Assembly (NCBI GenBank): GCA_028751875.1
Contig: CM054134.1
Span: 42,342,938 to 42,406,937 of the forward strand
DNA length: 64,000 bases
Source of the DNA: Rapana venosa
Lineage: Eukaryota > Mollusca > Gastropoda > Neogastropoda > Muricidae
Direction of reading: 5' to 3'
The notes under the pieces are model-generated. The model was not told the origin of the DNA and did no database searches. It was given only the letters and a program-made list of their open reading frames with translations. Both the position numbers and the translations under genes were made by a program. Of this stretch, positions 22,580-36,000 are shown in pieces (within the stretch, counting starts at the first letter, position 1; each line of letters begins with the position of its first letter).

Positions 22580-23406
22580 TGTTTACTGTACATATTTTAC
22601 CATGGACAGAAATGTTTTTCACTAGTGTGCTACTGTGTGATGTGAAAGGACAGAAAGCTGAGAATGTGTGAGCATATTGTGTGTTTTTGGTCCATTTAGC
22701 TGATCAGTGATTGTACCAGTAGTGTTTTCACTTGTTTAGCTAATCACTCCTCAGGAAGGTGCTTCTGAGTAGATGAGTGAAATGACTTGCTGTTGATAAT
22801 GACTTAATGACAAATGAACTAGGCGAATGTGAAGCACAAGACTAAACCGTGGTGATGAATTTGTGATGGTATACACAAAGTGGAAAAAGTCAAACCTGCA
22901 GTTCTTCTGTATGAAGTGGAGCTGAACAAGGCTATATATGCAGTGTGTGTGATTGTGTTGGTGTTGGTGTTTGTTAGGGTGTGGGTGTGCGAGTTGTGGA
23001 TGTAAGTTGTTGGGATAAAAATAACATTAACTGCCCGAGTTACAAGGTTATGGGTGATGTGTCCATCCCATGTAATGATGTTTAGTATGTTTAGCATTGG
23101 CAGCATGGTACATGTAAATACCAATGTTAATGGGCAGACTTTACTCATTTCCTTTCTCCTTGTCCACTGTGTTGGTGGTCTTGTTATAGTTTTTAAATTC
23201 TGTGCATTCTTTGTTGGGTTCATGGGTATTAGTGTTCTTTGATTATGGTTGAAAGCTGTAAATACTTTTTAACAGTTGCATGTGTCTTTGAGAAAAATGT
23301 TTGCAATGTGTGGAATTTTTCAAAAGTAAAAACATGGAAAACCGGTTTTTTAGAAGTGATTTTGCAAAGTTGTGAAGTAAAAATAAATCATCTGTATATA
23401 CTTTGT

Positions 23407-23531
23407 AATAAAGTTGGTACTTGTTTGGTTGTATGCCAGTTTGTAGCAATTTTTGAAGTAATGTGTTTGTCACTTTGTTATTTGTGTGTGTGTGTGTGCA
23501 TGTTTGCATGTGAGAAAGTGCTAACAATAAA
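23407..23531 (+). promoter_or_regulatory. Candidate poly(A) signals of SETD2
   Basis: Two AATAAA hexamers, at 23407-23412 and 23526-23531, follow the stop codon by about 0.83 and 0.95 kb. They are the first canonical hexamers downstream of the stop, but use is not proven. Confidence 0.4.
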
Positions 23532-25382
23532 CAGTATACAGAATGTTTTTGTGGGCATGCATGCAAAAAAGGTTGCAAACAGTCAACAGCATACAGAATT
23601 AGCATGTGTCTTTGTTTTAGTAGTTTCATCAGTAGATACATTTCATTGCTTTGCATGCATATTTTGTGTGTACATTAAATACATCTGCAAACCAGTGATT
23701 CTTACTGGATCATAAATTTGATCTCCAACAACACATTTTGTTATTGGATTTGTGTTGACAGCCATGTTGTTATTTTGATTCTGAAGACTGTTTTTGTATT
23801 ATTGTGTTTGCTTACTTTGTAAAAAAAACTTACTGATTCAGTGATTGGTTTATTTGGTGTGACTAGTTTAAATATTTGGTTTGCTTATTATGAGTATAAC
23901 ATCATATCTATTATATATATTTACTTCCATATATGTATTATTTTTTGGCAGTTTTTTTTTTCTTCTATTGCACAAATTAATGTTTTGTTTTCTACTGTAA
24001 AATGAACATTGATTTCATTGCTGATATAGCTGACAAAGGTTCATTGCAATGTGTTATAGTATGTTTCTTCATTGGTATAACTGATGATGGTTGATTGTAA
24101 TGTGTAATGTTTCCTCTATGGTGGCTTGTGGCATGTTAATTTGCAATTTATGAGGACACATGTGCCTGTCAATTTGAGAGTTTTCCCCTCTGTGGAAATG
24201 AGTATTTGAGCTTGTCTGATTCTTTTTATCTTTCTTTGTAGGAGACCTTTCGTTACCAGTTCCCACTCCTTTATTTGTATTCAGAATTTCTTTGTCAAAA
24301 TACCAATAGGTTATTCATTAAAAGACATGTGGACCTTGTATTACAAATCTACTAGCAATCAAGACAGCTGCTGCCTCTATGTGCAGGGTCTCCAGGTCAG
24401 AGCCTGTCATTGTGTTGGACTCTAGTAGAGACTCTCCTGTTTGTCTGAATATCTCCAGGGAAGGAGACTGCTCGCATTTGCACAGTAATAGAAAATTACA
24501 GTTAGTCAAAGCTTTTGTCCTCTTTTGATATGAATAGAGAAAGCATTTGGCTCAGCGTGGAAGTCCGTTATGTCAAACTACATAGTGTTATCAGCTGAAA
24601 AAAAAAGATATCCCCACCCCCACCCCACCCCACCCCCCCAAAAAATCACTGGACAGATTTTGTGTACTTTGTTACTGTGATTAGTGTGTGTCCTTGAAAT
24701 TTTTCAGAAATGATATAGTTATTGAAAATCAGCTTATGCTTTAGCAAACCTAGCTTTCTTTATTTGTCGCAGGAGTGATTTCAATATTGAAAGCATTTTA
24801 GAAATTTCCATTTTGTCATTTACTGTTTTTAAAAAAAAAAAAATGTGTGCATCTTGTAGAGGTAAATTTTAGTTGGCCATTATGACATTAATTCCACTGT
24901 TTTACTGAAAGTTTTACTTCTGTATGAGTTGAAAGTTGATAGATGTGCATGCATGCATGTATGTATGAGTTTATTTATTAGTATGTAAAAGAGACAATAA
25001 CAGAAATAAATTATAAATGAAAGATGTGGAGCTTATTTTGGGCTTTAAATGTGTGTTACAATCAGTTTTTTTTTCTTGTAAAAAGTTCCATGTGTTATTA
25101 CATGGTTCTAATAAAATAGATCAGCCTGTTCTTAGCGGGGGGAAAAAACCCAACCGGAAAAAAGTGTGAATTTTAGTAAAAATGGCATTCAGACCTGTTG
25201 ATTCAAGAATATGCAAAATGTTGACAGCAATGTTGTTGATTTTTCCTCCTTTAGTCATATGTAAGGCACAGGAAATGATGTAAACGGATAAATCAATGCC
25301 TTTTGTTTTTTCCCTTTGTTTTTAATTTCCTGGATTTTTGTTTTTTTCTTCCTTTTTTGTTTTGTTTTGTTTTGAACCAGTG

Positions 25383-25446
25383 TGCACACACATGGGGACT
25401 AGATGTGAAAAACACATGAGCGCTTATTCCATTATCCTCGATAGAA
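25383..25446 (+). mobile_element. SINE family 1 fragment
   Basis: GGGGACTAGATGTGAAAAAC and CTTATTCCATTATCCTCGAT match the 3' part of the family 1 core. Confidence 0.75.
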
Positions 25447-25689
25447 AAGAATGAATAAATAAATTATTAAAATACCTCCACACAGATTCCTCCAGGGAAA
25501 CTGGAAAGCCTTCCCATGGGACTGTTGATGTTGTGCTTATTTGATCAGCATTGACCAAAACAGTCCAATAGTATGGGGAAGGAGTTAGGTTCTGCACACA
25601 ATACCAGCCAGCATTGACAAGATGGGTAAAATGCTCACCAGAGCTGTCCGCTTTATCACCTGCAATTTTTTTATTTTGAAGATCTTAGT

Positions 25690-26300
25690 TTGTGTCATCT
25701 TCACCTTCACCTATCCTGTAGTCTAGTCGACTGTGTGGCACCACTGAAGATTTTGCAGCCAGCTTCCTCCACTCCTCACATTTTTCAGCTTTGCATTGTA
25801 TGTCGTTCCACTCAAGTCCACTCTCTGAAGTTGTCTTCCCACCATTTTCTGTTTGCCTCTTTGTCTCCCTTCTTGCACTGTTCCCTGCAGGACAGTCTTG
25901 ACCAGTCCAGATATTCATGAGACATGCCTTTTTTCCCCCACTGAAGTCAGGAGCTCTTCATACGGCTCTATGGCATTTTTAATTCAGGTTTTTACTTCCT
26001 CATTGGTTATGTGATCTCTGTTTAAGATTGTGAGAAGTTTGCAAAAGCATCTCATCTCCATTGTCTGCATCCTTCTTTCAATGTCTGGTGTTATGGTTTC
26101 AATTTCACATGCATAAAAAAAAGGACATGACCACAAAATACATCAGTCTGGTTTTGGAGCGGATGGCGATGTTCTTGTTATTCCAGATGACTTTTAGTTT
26201 TGGTCATTGCAAATTTGGTCTGGGCTCTCCAGGAGAGAACCTCAGGTGTCATCATGGTGCACCAAATACATGAGCCCCTGCTACAAGACCACAGGACATG
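25690..26300 (-). mobile_element. Decayed RTE-like LINE, 3' coding end
   Basis: Across frames the minus strand gives VIWNNKNIAIRSKTRLMYF, IETITPDIERRMQTMEMRCF, NRDHITNEEVK, LEWNDIQCKA and CEEWRKLAAKSSVVPH. These follow in order the well-known end of RTE-like reverse transcriptases (ERRIQALEMRCYRRLL.. NEEVR.. WRKLVA). Several frameshifts and an in-frame stop make it non-functional. Confidence 0.8.
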
Positions 26301-29076
26301 GTTCTGTTTAGCTTCATGTACCGCAAGTGGAATCCAGTATGAGTATTGCTTTCTGGGATGAACTGATCAAGATCAGGATAAACCCATTCCATTCTATTGA
26401 ATACTCATCTGTTGATATTGTTTGCTAACTCAAATGAAATCACTAGTTCATAATTCATTATTTACTGCAAGATTTTGTAATGTTCTTTTTAAGATACACA
26501 TGCATTATTATGTAATGCACAGAAAACATGTTGAAATAATAATGTCTGGTCTGCATGAAGAATTGTTACAAATTACATTACAATGCATTTCCATTTTCTT
26601 TCACTTTTAAAGTGAGAGCTTTGAAAATATTTTTATATGCTTACAGTTACAGTTACATGGGTATGACTAGGCAGAAAATGATTTAGTGAACATTTCGTTT
26701 GTAATTGTTATTACTTACCTTATAAAATGGAAACTGAATGTTCATTGGTGGGTGTGTGACAAGGACACTTTGCAGTGTGCACACTCATCTGCATTTTATG
26801 TTTGTGCATTTTATTGTACTTTTAAAATTAAAATTTTCTGCTCTCAGATTTGCTATTGTTACTATTGGAGTTTCAGTTTTAAAGTGGAAATGAGCTCTTG
26901 AGTTTTTAGTTTAATTGTAACAATGGATTTTTGAAAAAAAAAGGACAATCACAGACTTTGGAAAACAAAAACCATCAAAACTCTACCATACTTGGGAGTT
27001 TACAAGCAGTCATTTATTTTGTGAAATGTGTTATCATCCTTTTTCACTTCTGGGAGCAACTTGTGCTATGTTATGAATTGTATTTTGTTCAATGGTATTG
27101 GGAAGACAGCATAATCTATATTCATTGTGTATAGCACTATATGGATTCCTCAGCATGATCCCCAAAGCTCCAGTGATGTATTTTTCTTTTCTAGGTAATG
27201 GAGTGTGCTGTCAAGATCATGATTGTTTGAATGAAGATCTTGTATTTATTGTCTCTGTAGTGTTCCTTCTGCAGCCCTCAGAGAGGGTTTTTTAATATTC
27301 ATATTTCTTTCTGTTCTGATGCCTGTTCTTGACATTTCATGCATGCCATTTTTTAAATATTGATTGGGGAGTATATGACAAATTGCTTTGCCTTTCTCAT
27401 CAGGCGTTGTCTTTTGGGCAGACTGAATGGGATCTGTGTTTTGAGCAAAAGTTTAAAATATTTAGCTGCCATCTATTTCTGAACATCATCTGCACTGTTG
27501 TTGCAAAATCTCAGTTTTGCTTCTGGGGGAGATGAAGGATGGCACACACTTTTCCTGTACAAATAAAAAGTGATATAAAAAAGCATAGAAGTTTCTTTCA
27601 TCAAGAAGTTGTTAAAAGGGTGGGGGTGGTGGGGTGGAGAAGAAAAGATGTCTATGGCGCAGTCTGGAAGCATTTTAAGAATCATTAGAACAAATACTTT
27701 GCATTATCAATTGCTCATGCTGCAGACCATGGTTGTCAAGGGTTGTTAAAATCTTTTGCAGGTGTATGAATATGTGGATTTGATGGGTGGAACACTTTTA
27801 ATCATCCTGGATTAGTTTGTGTTTCATTCTGTTCTAGCCACTTTTCATTCTGCAGTACTGAAAAATGATACAAGAATCAGGGAGAGGAGTTATTTGGTTG
27901 TTGCGTGGTATAATGTCTCCTCCCACGTTATAGCTGTGAGCAGATTGAAATTCCAATAGAAAGGAGTCATGCCACACCAAGTGATGTCAGTCCACTTATA
28001 GTCCTCATTTTATTTTTAAGCTTAACTTTAAATACATGAAACATGCTAGATTGTATGGAGCATGCTAGATTGTTTGGGGGGAGAGAAAGTGGTGGGGGGG
28101 GGGAGCCAGGAAGGAGATCACAGAGGTCGGTAAACATACCCCACTCCCCTTGATCATTGCTGGTACCATCATGTACAAAAGGTTGCACTCCCTTTGCATT
28201 TCTCAATGTACTTGACCAACACTGAAAGGTTGAGCTGTACATTTGGCAGGAACATGAAGCCTTTTCAGTAAGTGCTCTGATATCTCCCTTAGTTATGAGT
28301 CTTTTGCTATTCATTGGTCATGTGAGATCCTTCATTCTGCACAGCAAAACTCAGTCCTTACCAGTTACTAATTTGTAAGATCATAGGCATTACTTGTGGT
28401 TTGAACATCTTCTGTGATACTGTCTCCAGAGAGTTTAGTTTTGCATGATCAGGGCCATGATCATGCTCTAAATCAATCTGCCTGGTCTCCCTTCTCTCCC
28501 GTGTTTTACCTATTGCCCTAAACCAAGTATTCAGTTGATGTATGTGTGTTGGCATCTGGGTGCAAGCACATATTTTAATCTTTTAAAACTTAAAATTTTT
28601 GTTTATTGGAAACTTGCTTAGAGATTGTGTTGTGCTTGTTTGATTGTGACTGAGTATATGGGTGAAAGTCGTAATGTGGATTGTGAGATTTCTTTTGTGA
28701 AGTGTTCCTCACATGTTGTAAAATTGAGAATTTATATAATAAAATTTATCAAGAGTTTAATGGTCTTACAGCTTCCTGATGCATATGTGAGTTGATGTCG
28801 CAGTGTGTGTATCATGTGTTCAAGTGTGTGTGTGTTCTAGAGATATATGTATGTAAGTGCTTTTCCAATTCTTTGAAATGTAAAGACTTGATGTGGAAAG
28901 TAAGCAACAAGCCATGCATTTTGTAAATAACTTCAGCACAGTAGCCTATATTGTAAGGGAAGTATTTATATTTGCATGAGGGTCAGTATTTTCTGTATTT
29001 TTGAAGAACATATCTGCCTGACCAGCAGAGGAAGTTTTTGTTTTCTTGCACACCAATACCTTTGTTTCTGAGATGC

Positions 29077-29079
<3 letters not shown>

Positions 29080-29131
<52 letters not shown>
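29080..29131. repeat. CT microsatellite
   Basis: Pure CT repeat directly before a SINE family 2 fragment. Confidence 0.95.
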
Positions 29132-29132
<1 letters not shown>

Positions 29133-29133
29133 T

Positions 29134-29305
29134 CATGTGTATACACATGCAGAAGATCAAATATGCACATTAGATCCTGTAGTTCATGCCAGCGTTCAGT
29201 GGTTTATAAAAACATGAACATACCCAACATACGTCTCCAAAGTTGGAATGTAGCTACCTTTGTAGTTGCATATGCAAATTCATTGAACCTCAGAGATCTA
29301 GGAAC
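29134..29305 (+). mobile_element. SINE family 2 fragment, headless
   Basis: ATGCAGAAGATCAAATATGC through GAACCTCAGAGATCTAGG; matches 11741-11886. Confidence 0.8.
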
Positions 29306-29414
29306 AAACAAAATCTCTCCCCCCCCCCACCACAAAAAAAAAAAAGGTTTACGACAAGTCTGGAATTGGTCTGTACGATATGAAGTAATTCTTTTTTTTG
29401 TTTTCTTTGTTCCT

Positions 29415-29772
29415 TGGATCTAGCCCTGAGGTTCATGAATTGTGAGGGTTAGCAAGTGCGACATTTTTTGTTCACCATGGAGGTAGTCGCATTCTGACTT
29501 TGGGGATGAATGCTGGGTATATATGTGTTTACGTAAACCACCAATTGCTGACATGATTAACAGGCTTTTTAACGTACATATTTGATCTTCTGCTTGTGTT
29601 TATACATGAAGGGAATTAAGGCACCGGCAGCATGTCTGCATTTGAAGTTGATCTATGAGATTGAAAAATCCCCACCCTTAATTCACTAGACACAGCCAAG
29701 ATTTGAACCCACAGCTTCATGGACCCATGGGATTGTAGTCAAGCTGTCTTAACCACTAGGTTATATCATCTG
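29415..29772 (-). mobile_element. SINE family 2, near full length
   Basis: Reverse orientation: end of the element at CCCTGAGGTTCATGAATTG, core ATATTTGATCTTCTGCTTGT, and a degenerate head GATTTGAACCCACAGC at the right. With the previous fragment it forms a tail-to-tail pair. Confidence 0.8.
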
Positions 29773-31317
29773 TCATAAACCAGTTAAAGGCTGTACTATT
29801 AATACCAAAGTTTTTTTGTGGTTTTTTTTATATTTTTAACCCTCTTGTTGTTGGATTCTACAGAGCTAAACTGCCTGTAGATTTTGAATTCTTTGAAGGT
29901 TTTCTACCTCCATCTGACTTACTTTACTCCTAAGACAATTGTGTGTGTGCATGACAAGTTATCAAGCTGAAATTTTGTCACAAGCTAGGTAAAAGGCAAG
30001 CTTTGTACTTGCATTTAGGCGCAAGTTTAGGCGCAAGTTTATGTGTCTGGTCACCAGATGTCTTGTCATTGTCGCCTTATTTGTCACCAATCACAGGTAA
30101 AAATATGGTATATATGATAAAACAGCAAATCCTGCATGGATTTGACAATAGTTCAAGCATATTAGTGTCGAATAAGGAAGTGATACCCAGCTGATGTGTT
30201 TACCAATGGTTATGTGCAATAGTACTTCAAGGGTGTGTCACACAATGTCCCCATAGCACCTGTTGTTTTATGGTATGTCTCGAGGAGACAGAAGTTTTGT
30301 TTAACTATTTTTTCTTTTGAAAACAAGTCATATTCAATCAACATGTGACCTTTATACTGCAGATATCTTCGTGTGCTACCACATGTTTGTTAAGTGTACA
30401 GAAGTGTATTATTGTACATGACTGTCACACTGTCACCATTGTCACAGCACAGGTGTGACAAATTCGAAACAACACAGAACTTCTGTAACTCTACAAAATT
30501 TTAATGTTGGTAGTCTCTAAAGTAGTCATAGTGGTGGCACAGGGTCACATCACATCACAAAGCAAAAATTATGTGTGTGTGTGGGGGGGGGGGGGGGGGG
30601 TGTACCCATTGCTCTCACCTGTCGAACCTTGGCAGACCGGAGACCTATTTTATTTTCCTTCTTGCTATTTTCATTATCAGCATATCTGTTCATTTCTGCC
30701 ATTGCAGTTTCAAAGCAAAAGTGTGGTAATAATGAGAAAACAGTCAAAAGGCATTGTTTTCAGGCATCTATGCCGCGGATCGGCGGGGAGGTCAAATTTA
30801 TCCACAGTCGGTGTGTGTAGCACAGGTCAGGAATGTGCCGTGTAGCACCTTATTTTCTGGCTCACTCTTCTCCCTAACTGCAGCATTTCCTTCCTCCTCT
30901 TCCTCGTAATCATTTAATATTGGACTCACTTAACAATTCTCATTCAAATGTTTCAACTTCCAAGACAATAACATTCAATTTATCGTCTCGCTAATCAGAT
31001 GAATCGTCTGCTACAAAAGAAAACGCCTTTTTTTTCCACCACGCTGCACCATTGAAAAGCGTTCCGGTCGCTGACTGTTATTTCTTCCTTCCCTCCCCAC
31101 TACATACATGTTACTGGTCTAAATTTATCACTGGCATCCTCTGACACCCTCCCTGCATCGCCCCACCAATTTTCAGACACAAAGTGTGAAAACCACGAGA
31201 TCTGTGTGTGATGGAAAAGTACTGCCCACGTGGGCAGCACCAACTGTCGGCTGCGGTCGTATTGGAATCTAGCAGCAGCCTCCGTTACTGTCCGCTGCGG
31301 CCGGATCGGGGACAAGA

Positions 31318-31415
31318 GGGTTAAGGCAGTGAAGAATTGAGTGGTTCGTGGTGTCAAAGGCTGCTGCCAAGTCAAGGAGAGTGAGAAGAGAGATATGACC
31401 TGAATCAGAAGCAAG
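31318..31415 (-). mobile_element. LINE reverse-transcriptase fragment (motif A)
   Basis: The minus strand encodes LLDLAAAFDTTNHSILHCLN, close to the LLDLSAAFDTIDHSIL motif that carries a catalytic Asp in L2/CR1-like reverse transcriptases. About 100 bp only. Confidence 0.8.
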
Positions 31416-31439
31416 TAGAAGTGTTTAATATGTACTCAA

Positions 31440-31820
31440 GTCAGCGCCTGGGCTTTATCGCAGTTCTTGATTAAACCATTGACACTGGGGGCAACAGCAA
31501 GGTGAGAGGCTGTATGACCAGTGGCTTTCCCACTCATGGAATTCCACTTTACAGCTTAATCTTTAGTTATCAACTATGACTCTCTGACTAGGCTTGACTC
31601 GCACAGTCCTTATGTGCTGCAACCCTGGGGGCTGGTTAGCCTTTGAAGAGCATCTCCAACGCTGACTGTCCTTATGCCCACTTGGCGGAGAGAGTGGGGA
31701 TGTGCTGTGGGCAAGGCATCTCCACTATAATCAAATTTCTGCCCAGTTTCCAAAACAGCAGCTGCCTCCTCTGCTGTTTTGGAGGTCATTGTCGGACACG
31801 ACGGACAAACATACACACAT
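31440..31820 (-). repeat. 0.38-kb dispersed repeat R1, copy A
   Basis: Reverse complement of 50181-50565 over its whole length with few differences. It contains a perfect 12-bp hairpin (arms 31750-31761 and 31771-31782) and a 68-codon open frame (31816-31610). No tRNA boxes, no terminal inverted repeats and no poly(A) tail; the class is unknown. Confidence 0.9.
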
Positions 31821-32659
31821 AGACTAGAGTGGTTTCAGTGCTGTGGTTGGCACAATTGGCAGACTAAAATGTAGGAAGAAGACTTGGAATGAAGGTGGTT
31901 GTTAAGCTGTTTATGAATGAACTAGTGCTGATTATTGTCATTTAAGGAGTCTTCGGCACTGCAAATATCAAGTTGGGACATTAAAGAAGATAAATAATCT
32001 ATAAAATACCAGTCAGCTTGCTGTTTCATGATGGAAAAGATGCAAAGGGCTGCTTTTAATACTCATACCATGCAAGGTATTTGTACTTTATATATCAGCT
32101 GGCAAGAAAAGCTGTTTTCTGCATTTATTTAGAAGTGCTGCCTTTGAGAATCATTTGTGATAATTTTCATTTCCTTTTCTTTTTGTTGATCTGTCGTAAT
32201 TATGGTGAGAACAAGATATAATACAAAATATTTACACAAACGCAACTTAAAAAATGGAGAAAAAAAATTGCAGGCTCTTTGCTTATCAATCAATCCGAAA
32301 CTCAGCCGGCCATCTACAAACTAACAAGGCACTAACCAACCAACAAGTGCATTAAATGAAACTGAATATAGTCTTTTTTTCTCAAGAAACTCTGACAGAG
32401 CTGCTATGGGAGTCTTTATTTAGCCACTAGGCCCTACGCTTTGCCTAGCTTTGTAAGTAGGCTAGCCTGTAGGCCTAAGGACTATATCCAGTTGTCGTTC
32501 TTCTAGAGTTCTTTTGTAGCGAAGTTCAATTAGGCCTAAAAGCGAAAATGGTACACATTTCGATTTGGAAAGAACTTGACGATTCAGGCCGATTTTGGTC
32601 CATTCCTTCAACAGAACTTGCTAAAGACTAGATAGAGTCCATTAATCGTAGCAATAGAA

Positions 32660-32874
32660 ATGACGTTCTATTCAGAGCCACCTACAGGTTGCATTTCCTT
32701 TACAAAATTGGAAAGTTTTGCTTTGAAAAGACTCAACTTTCTTTTGAAAGTGAAGGCTGCCAGAGGTGATCTGACTAAACTTAATGAAATAGTGTGTGAA
32801 CCAGCGAATGTGATAGACAGCGACTGTTTGATTGTTGGTTCTCTGAAGGATAAAGTGTCGCATTTTATACTGAG
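32660..32874 (+). CDS. PRIM2: PRIM2 exon 1 (in window): N-terminal helical domain
   Basis: Encodes MTFYSEPPTGCISFTKLESF through SHFILR. Donor GTTAGT, leaving phase 2. The ATG has G at -3. Everything upstream in this frame is closed by TAG at 32633. Confidence 0.82.
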
Positions 32875-33021
32875 GTTAGTCACGGGCCTGTTCGTCCTCT
32901 TGTTTCGGGAGAGTAGTCTTGTCTTGGATACAGATTAAATGGCAGTCAAATGTGATGTAACCCATTGAACAAGGCCCTTTGCAATAATTTCTGTTCCACA
33001 TCATCAACCTTTCAGACTCTT

Positions 33022-33092
<71 letters not shown>

Positions 33093-36000
33093 TGTCCCAG
33101 CAGAGATTTCCGATGTAGGTACTGTCAGTGTCACACACTTTTGCAGTTTTGGTTTGGTTATACTAGACTCCCAGTGGAGCTATTCGATTTAGGGACTGTA
33201 CCATCAAAAAACCACCACCCCACACATCATAGACAGACACTGAGACACACACACACTCACAGAGGCCCATGCACACACAGGCATGTGCACACACACACTA
33301 CACACTTCCCACCACCACCACCCTACCCCACTCTTATGCTTACTTGAGAGTCTTCCCCTACCCCTTCCTCTTTCCGTACCCCCATCTATCAGTATCACCT
33401 CTCATGTGCCTCTCCTCTTCACTTACTGAAGTTACTTTGACCCAAAGTGTACAGTCCCAGTTGTTTGTGCACTCCCCTACTTTCTGTTGTAAAAGACAAT
33501 CAAAACAAACCAACAAACGAACAAAAACATGAAAACAAAAACAACCCCCCTCCCAAGCAAACAAACTAAACAAATCAACCCCCCCCCCCAAAAAAAAAAT
33601 TTTTTTTTTAAATCCATAACCAAGTATCCAGGTTACTGCAACATAATGAAAATAAATGCTGCAGATTAGGATCTTGTACTTGTAGAGGGGGTGAATTAGA
33701 TTAGGCCCCTTTCTTTTCACAAAGTTCTTTCATTTATGACTAAAGACCAAGGGAGCCCTAGTATCTGCTTTGTAAGTGATATACTGGTAGTGGTATAAAA
33801 TTTGAATACTCAATAATGAATACATTACAGACAACTTGATTATCTGATAGAAGTAGAAGAGACCCCCCCCAAAAAAAAATAAAAAAATAAAAAAAAGGGA
33901 GTAGAAACAAACATAGGAGAGGTAGACAGGAGATGTTATCAGAAAAAGCCACCATATTCTGGTGTAATATGTGTTTTCACCCTCACTTCTTCCTCCTTGA
34001 TAAGGGGCCAAGTATACAAGTTGTGACTTCCAGATGCCCATTTGCTTTTTGCAGGGCTGAATATGGTTCAAATGAACTGAAGTGAACAACACTAACATTG
34101 TAACAATTCAAATCATTTATTTATATATAATTATCATTTGCTTGTATGATCACATTGTTTACATTGCTTTGATTAATTTTTTTCAGAAGATATGTTTGAA
34201 AACTTGTTTACTTGCCTTTTTCTTTAAAAGTGACATTAATTACAAGTATGGGATATCAAGGAAATTATCATAATTTATGTGATAAACCTTTACTAGAAGA
34301 AAAAATGATGAAAAAGAGGGAGAAAAAGCCAAAACATTAAAGGCAAAAGTATTTTCCTAACAGCTGAACATATCTTGTGATATGAAAATTGAAATGCTGG
34401 TCATTACAATATCATGTTTCTATAGATTGTTGTTTATTTTTTCAGGCTGCTTGTGGGTGGAGATCCAGAAACACAGCAGTTCTTCAAAGAAGCAGAAACT
34501 GCGTGGTTTGACTTCAGTTTTTCCTGCATGTCTGAAGATGAAATGAATACATTTTTCCATGGTGTGGATAAAATTTTGAAGAAGACTGCTATCAACAATC
34601 AAAGCCTTCACATTAGTTCTGGGAGTAAAAGTGAGGCCAGTATTTTGGGAGTATTGAGAAACATCAAACACTCAGCAGGTTCCTGGAAAGAAGTCATCAG
34701 TTTGTACATGACACAGTGCTGCTCTTCTCACTTTTCCTTGCCTTTCCATTATGTTTTGAGTCTGGTGAAAAGTCGTCAAGTGATGTTAGACAGAGGGATG
34801 GCCAGAGTTCCTTTCAGCAAGTTGCGCCAGGTCCTCACAGAGCAGTTTTCATCCTTGATGCAACTAGCTTCAGCGCAAGCAAGCCAGCAGCTTCCTACTG
34901 CAATTGCTGATGAAAGACTGAGACTGTTGTGGAGAAAGATGAAAGTAAGCAGGGTTGTTTTATGATGACATCTTTCCTGTTTTTGACCTTTTGGCTGCCA
35001 TATAAAATACAGTATTATTTCTTTATGATTTTGTGTTCATTACCAGTATCACAAGAGATGGTTATAGATCTCTTTTAAAAGCTTTGGTATTTAAAAACAA
35101 CACTCACTCCATTTTTGGGGGTTTTGTTTGCTAGTTGTGCTTTGGGTGGTTAAATTATAAAAGAAAGAACAAGATTTTGTACTTTGAGCACTTCTGTCCA
35201 GAGGATAATTAAATAGTGAAAGATGTTTTGAAGTTCATCATAATTATGTAACTTGTATTTTTTCTCAAAGATAGATAAAGTCTACACTTTGCTGTGAACA
35301 AAGTTTTTTTAAAAGTTGATCCAAGCAATAATTTTATTTTAGCATTATCATAGGTCATGATGATGAGGCATTCTTTTTGTGTGACTGTCAAACTTTTATC
35401 TGTAGAAGAAAAACAAAATTTGAGAGGTGTGGAAAATAGGCTTATTCATTATGTATGCTGCATGTATGTTATAGAGTGGACTGCAAAATGTGCTCCTTGA
35501 AAATCAGAAAACAAGCAAGTTAATGCAAGTTAATCTTGAGGTGTAATTTGACAATACTGGTGTAGTGTCTATATCTGCTTATTGTAAATTTCTTATGAAT
35601 GGTTTTGTCCCTATGGTTTCTATGTATCTGGACAAACAGGAACGGTGGTTCCTGGAACTTAGCTTCAGTTTCTACTGTCTTAAAAAGACCTGTATGGGTG
35701 TAATTTTGTACGTAATGACATAAGCATTCGTGACATACTGACATGTCTGGTTGATCATAATCATGTACAGTACATACTACATTTGTGAACATCAGGTAAG
35801 TGAGGCTGTCTGTGGATTGGATAAGGGGTCAGCAGTGTGGTCACTCAAACAGCTTCAGTCATGAATACAAAGATTATCAGTTGTAAAAAAAAGAATTGAA
35901 AAAAAAAAGCTACTAGAACACAGGCCCACAAGAATGATGTCAGTACCCTCAGTAAGAAAACAAAACAAAACAAAAAATCAGGACTTTTTACATAGACTAA

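Larger units (their letters stand above)
22580..32659. other. SETD2 3' UTR and intergenic stretch
   Basis: No convincing gene is seen here. The first part is T-rich and is presumably SETD2 3' UTR; AATAAA hexamers occur at 23407, 23526, 25005, 25110 and 28738, and I cannot say which is used. The rest holds a decayed LINE tail (25690-26300), SINE pieces (25383-25446, 29134-29305, 29415-29772), a CT microsatellite, an RT scrap (31318-31415) and one copy of the 0.38-kb repeat (31440-31820). The open frames in this stretch look like chance. Confidence 0.6.

Noticed and set aside
23239..23715. 158-codon open frame on the plus strand
   Set aside because: Lies in the T-rich SETD2 3' UTR; Cys/Val/Phe-rich composition is what T- and G-rich sequence yields, and no motif is recognisable.
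24318..24509. Minus-strand frame with balanced composition (SPSLEIFRQTGESLLE)
   Set aside because: Locally GC-richer and protein-like, but isolated, with no splice context and no family I recognise; left out as unsupported.
29046..29423. 125-codon open frame on the plus strand
   Set aside because: Half is CT-repeat translation and half is a SINE fragment.
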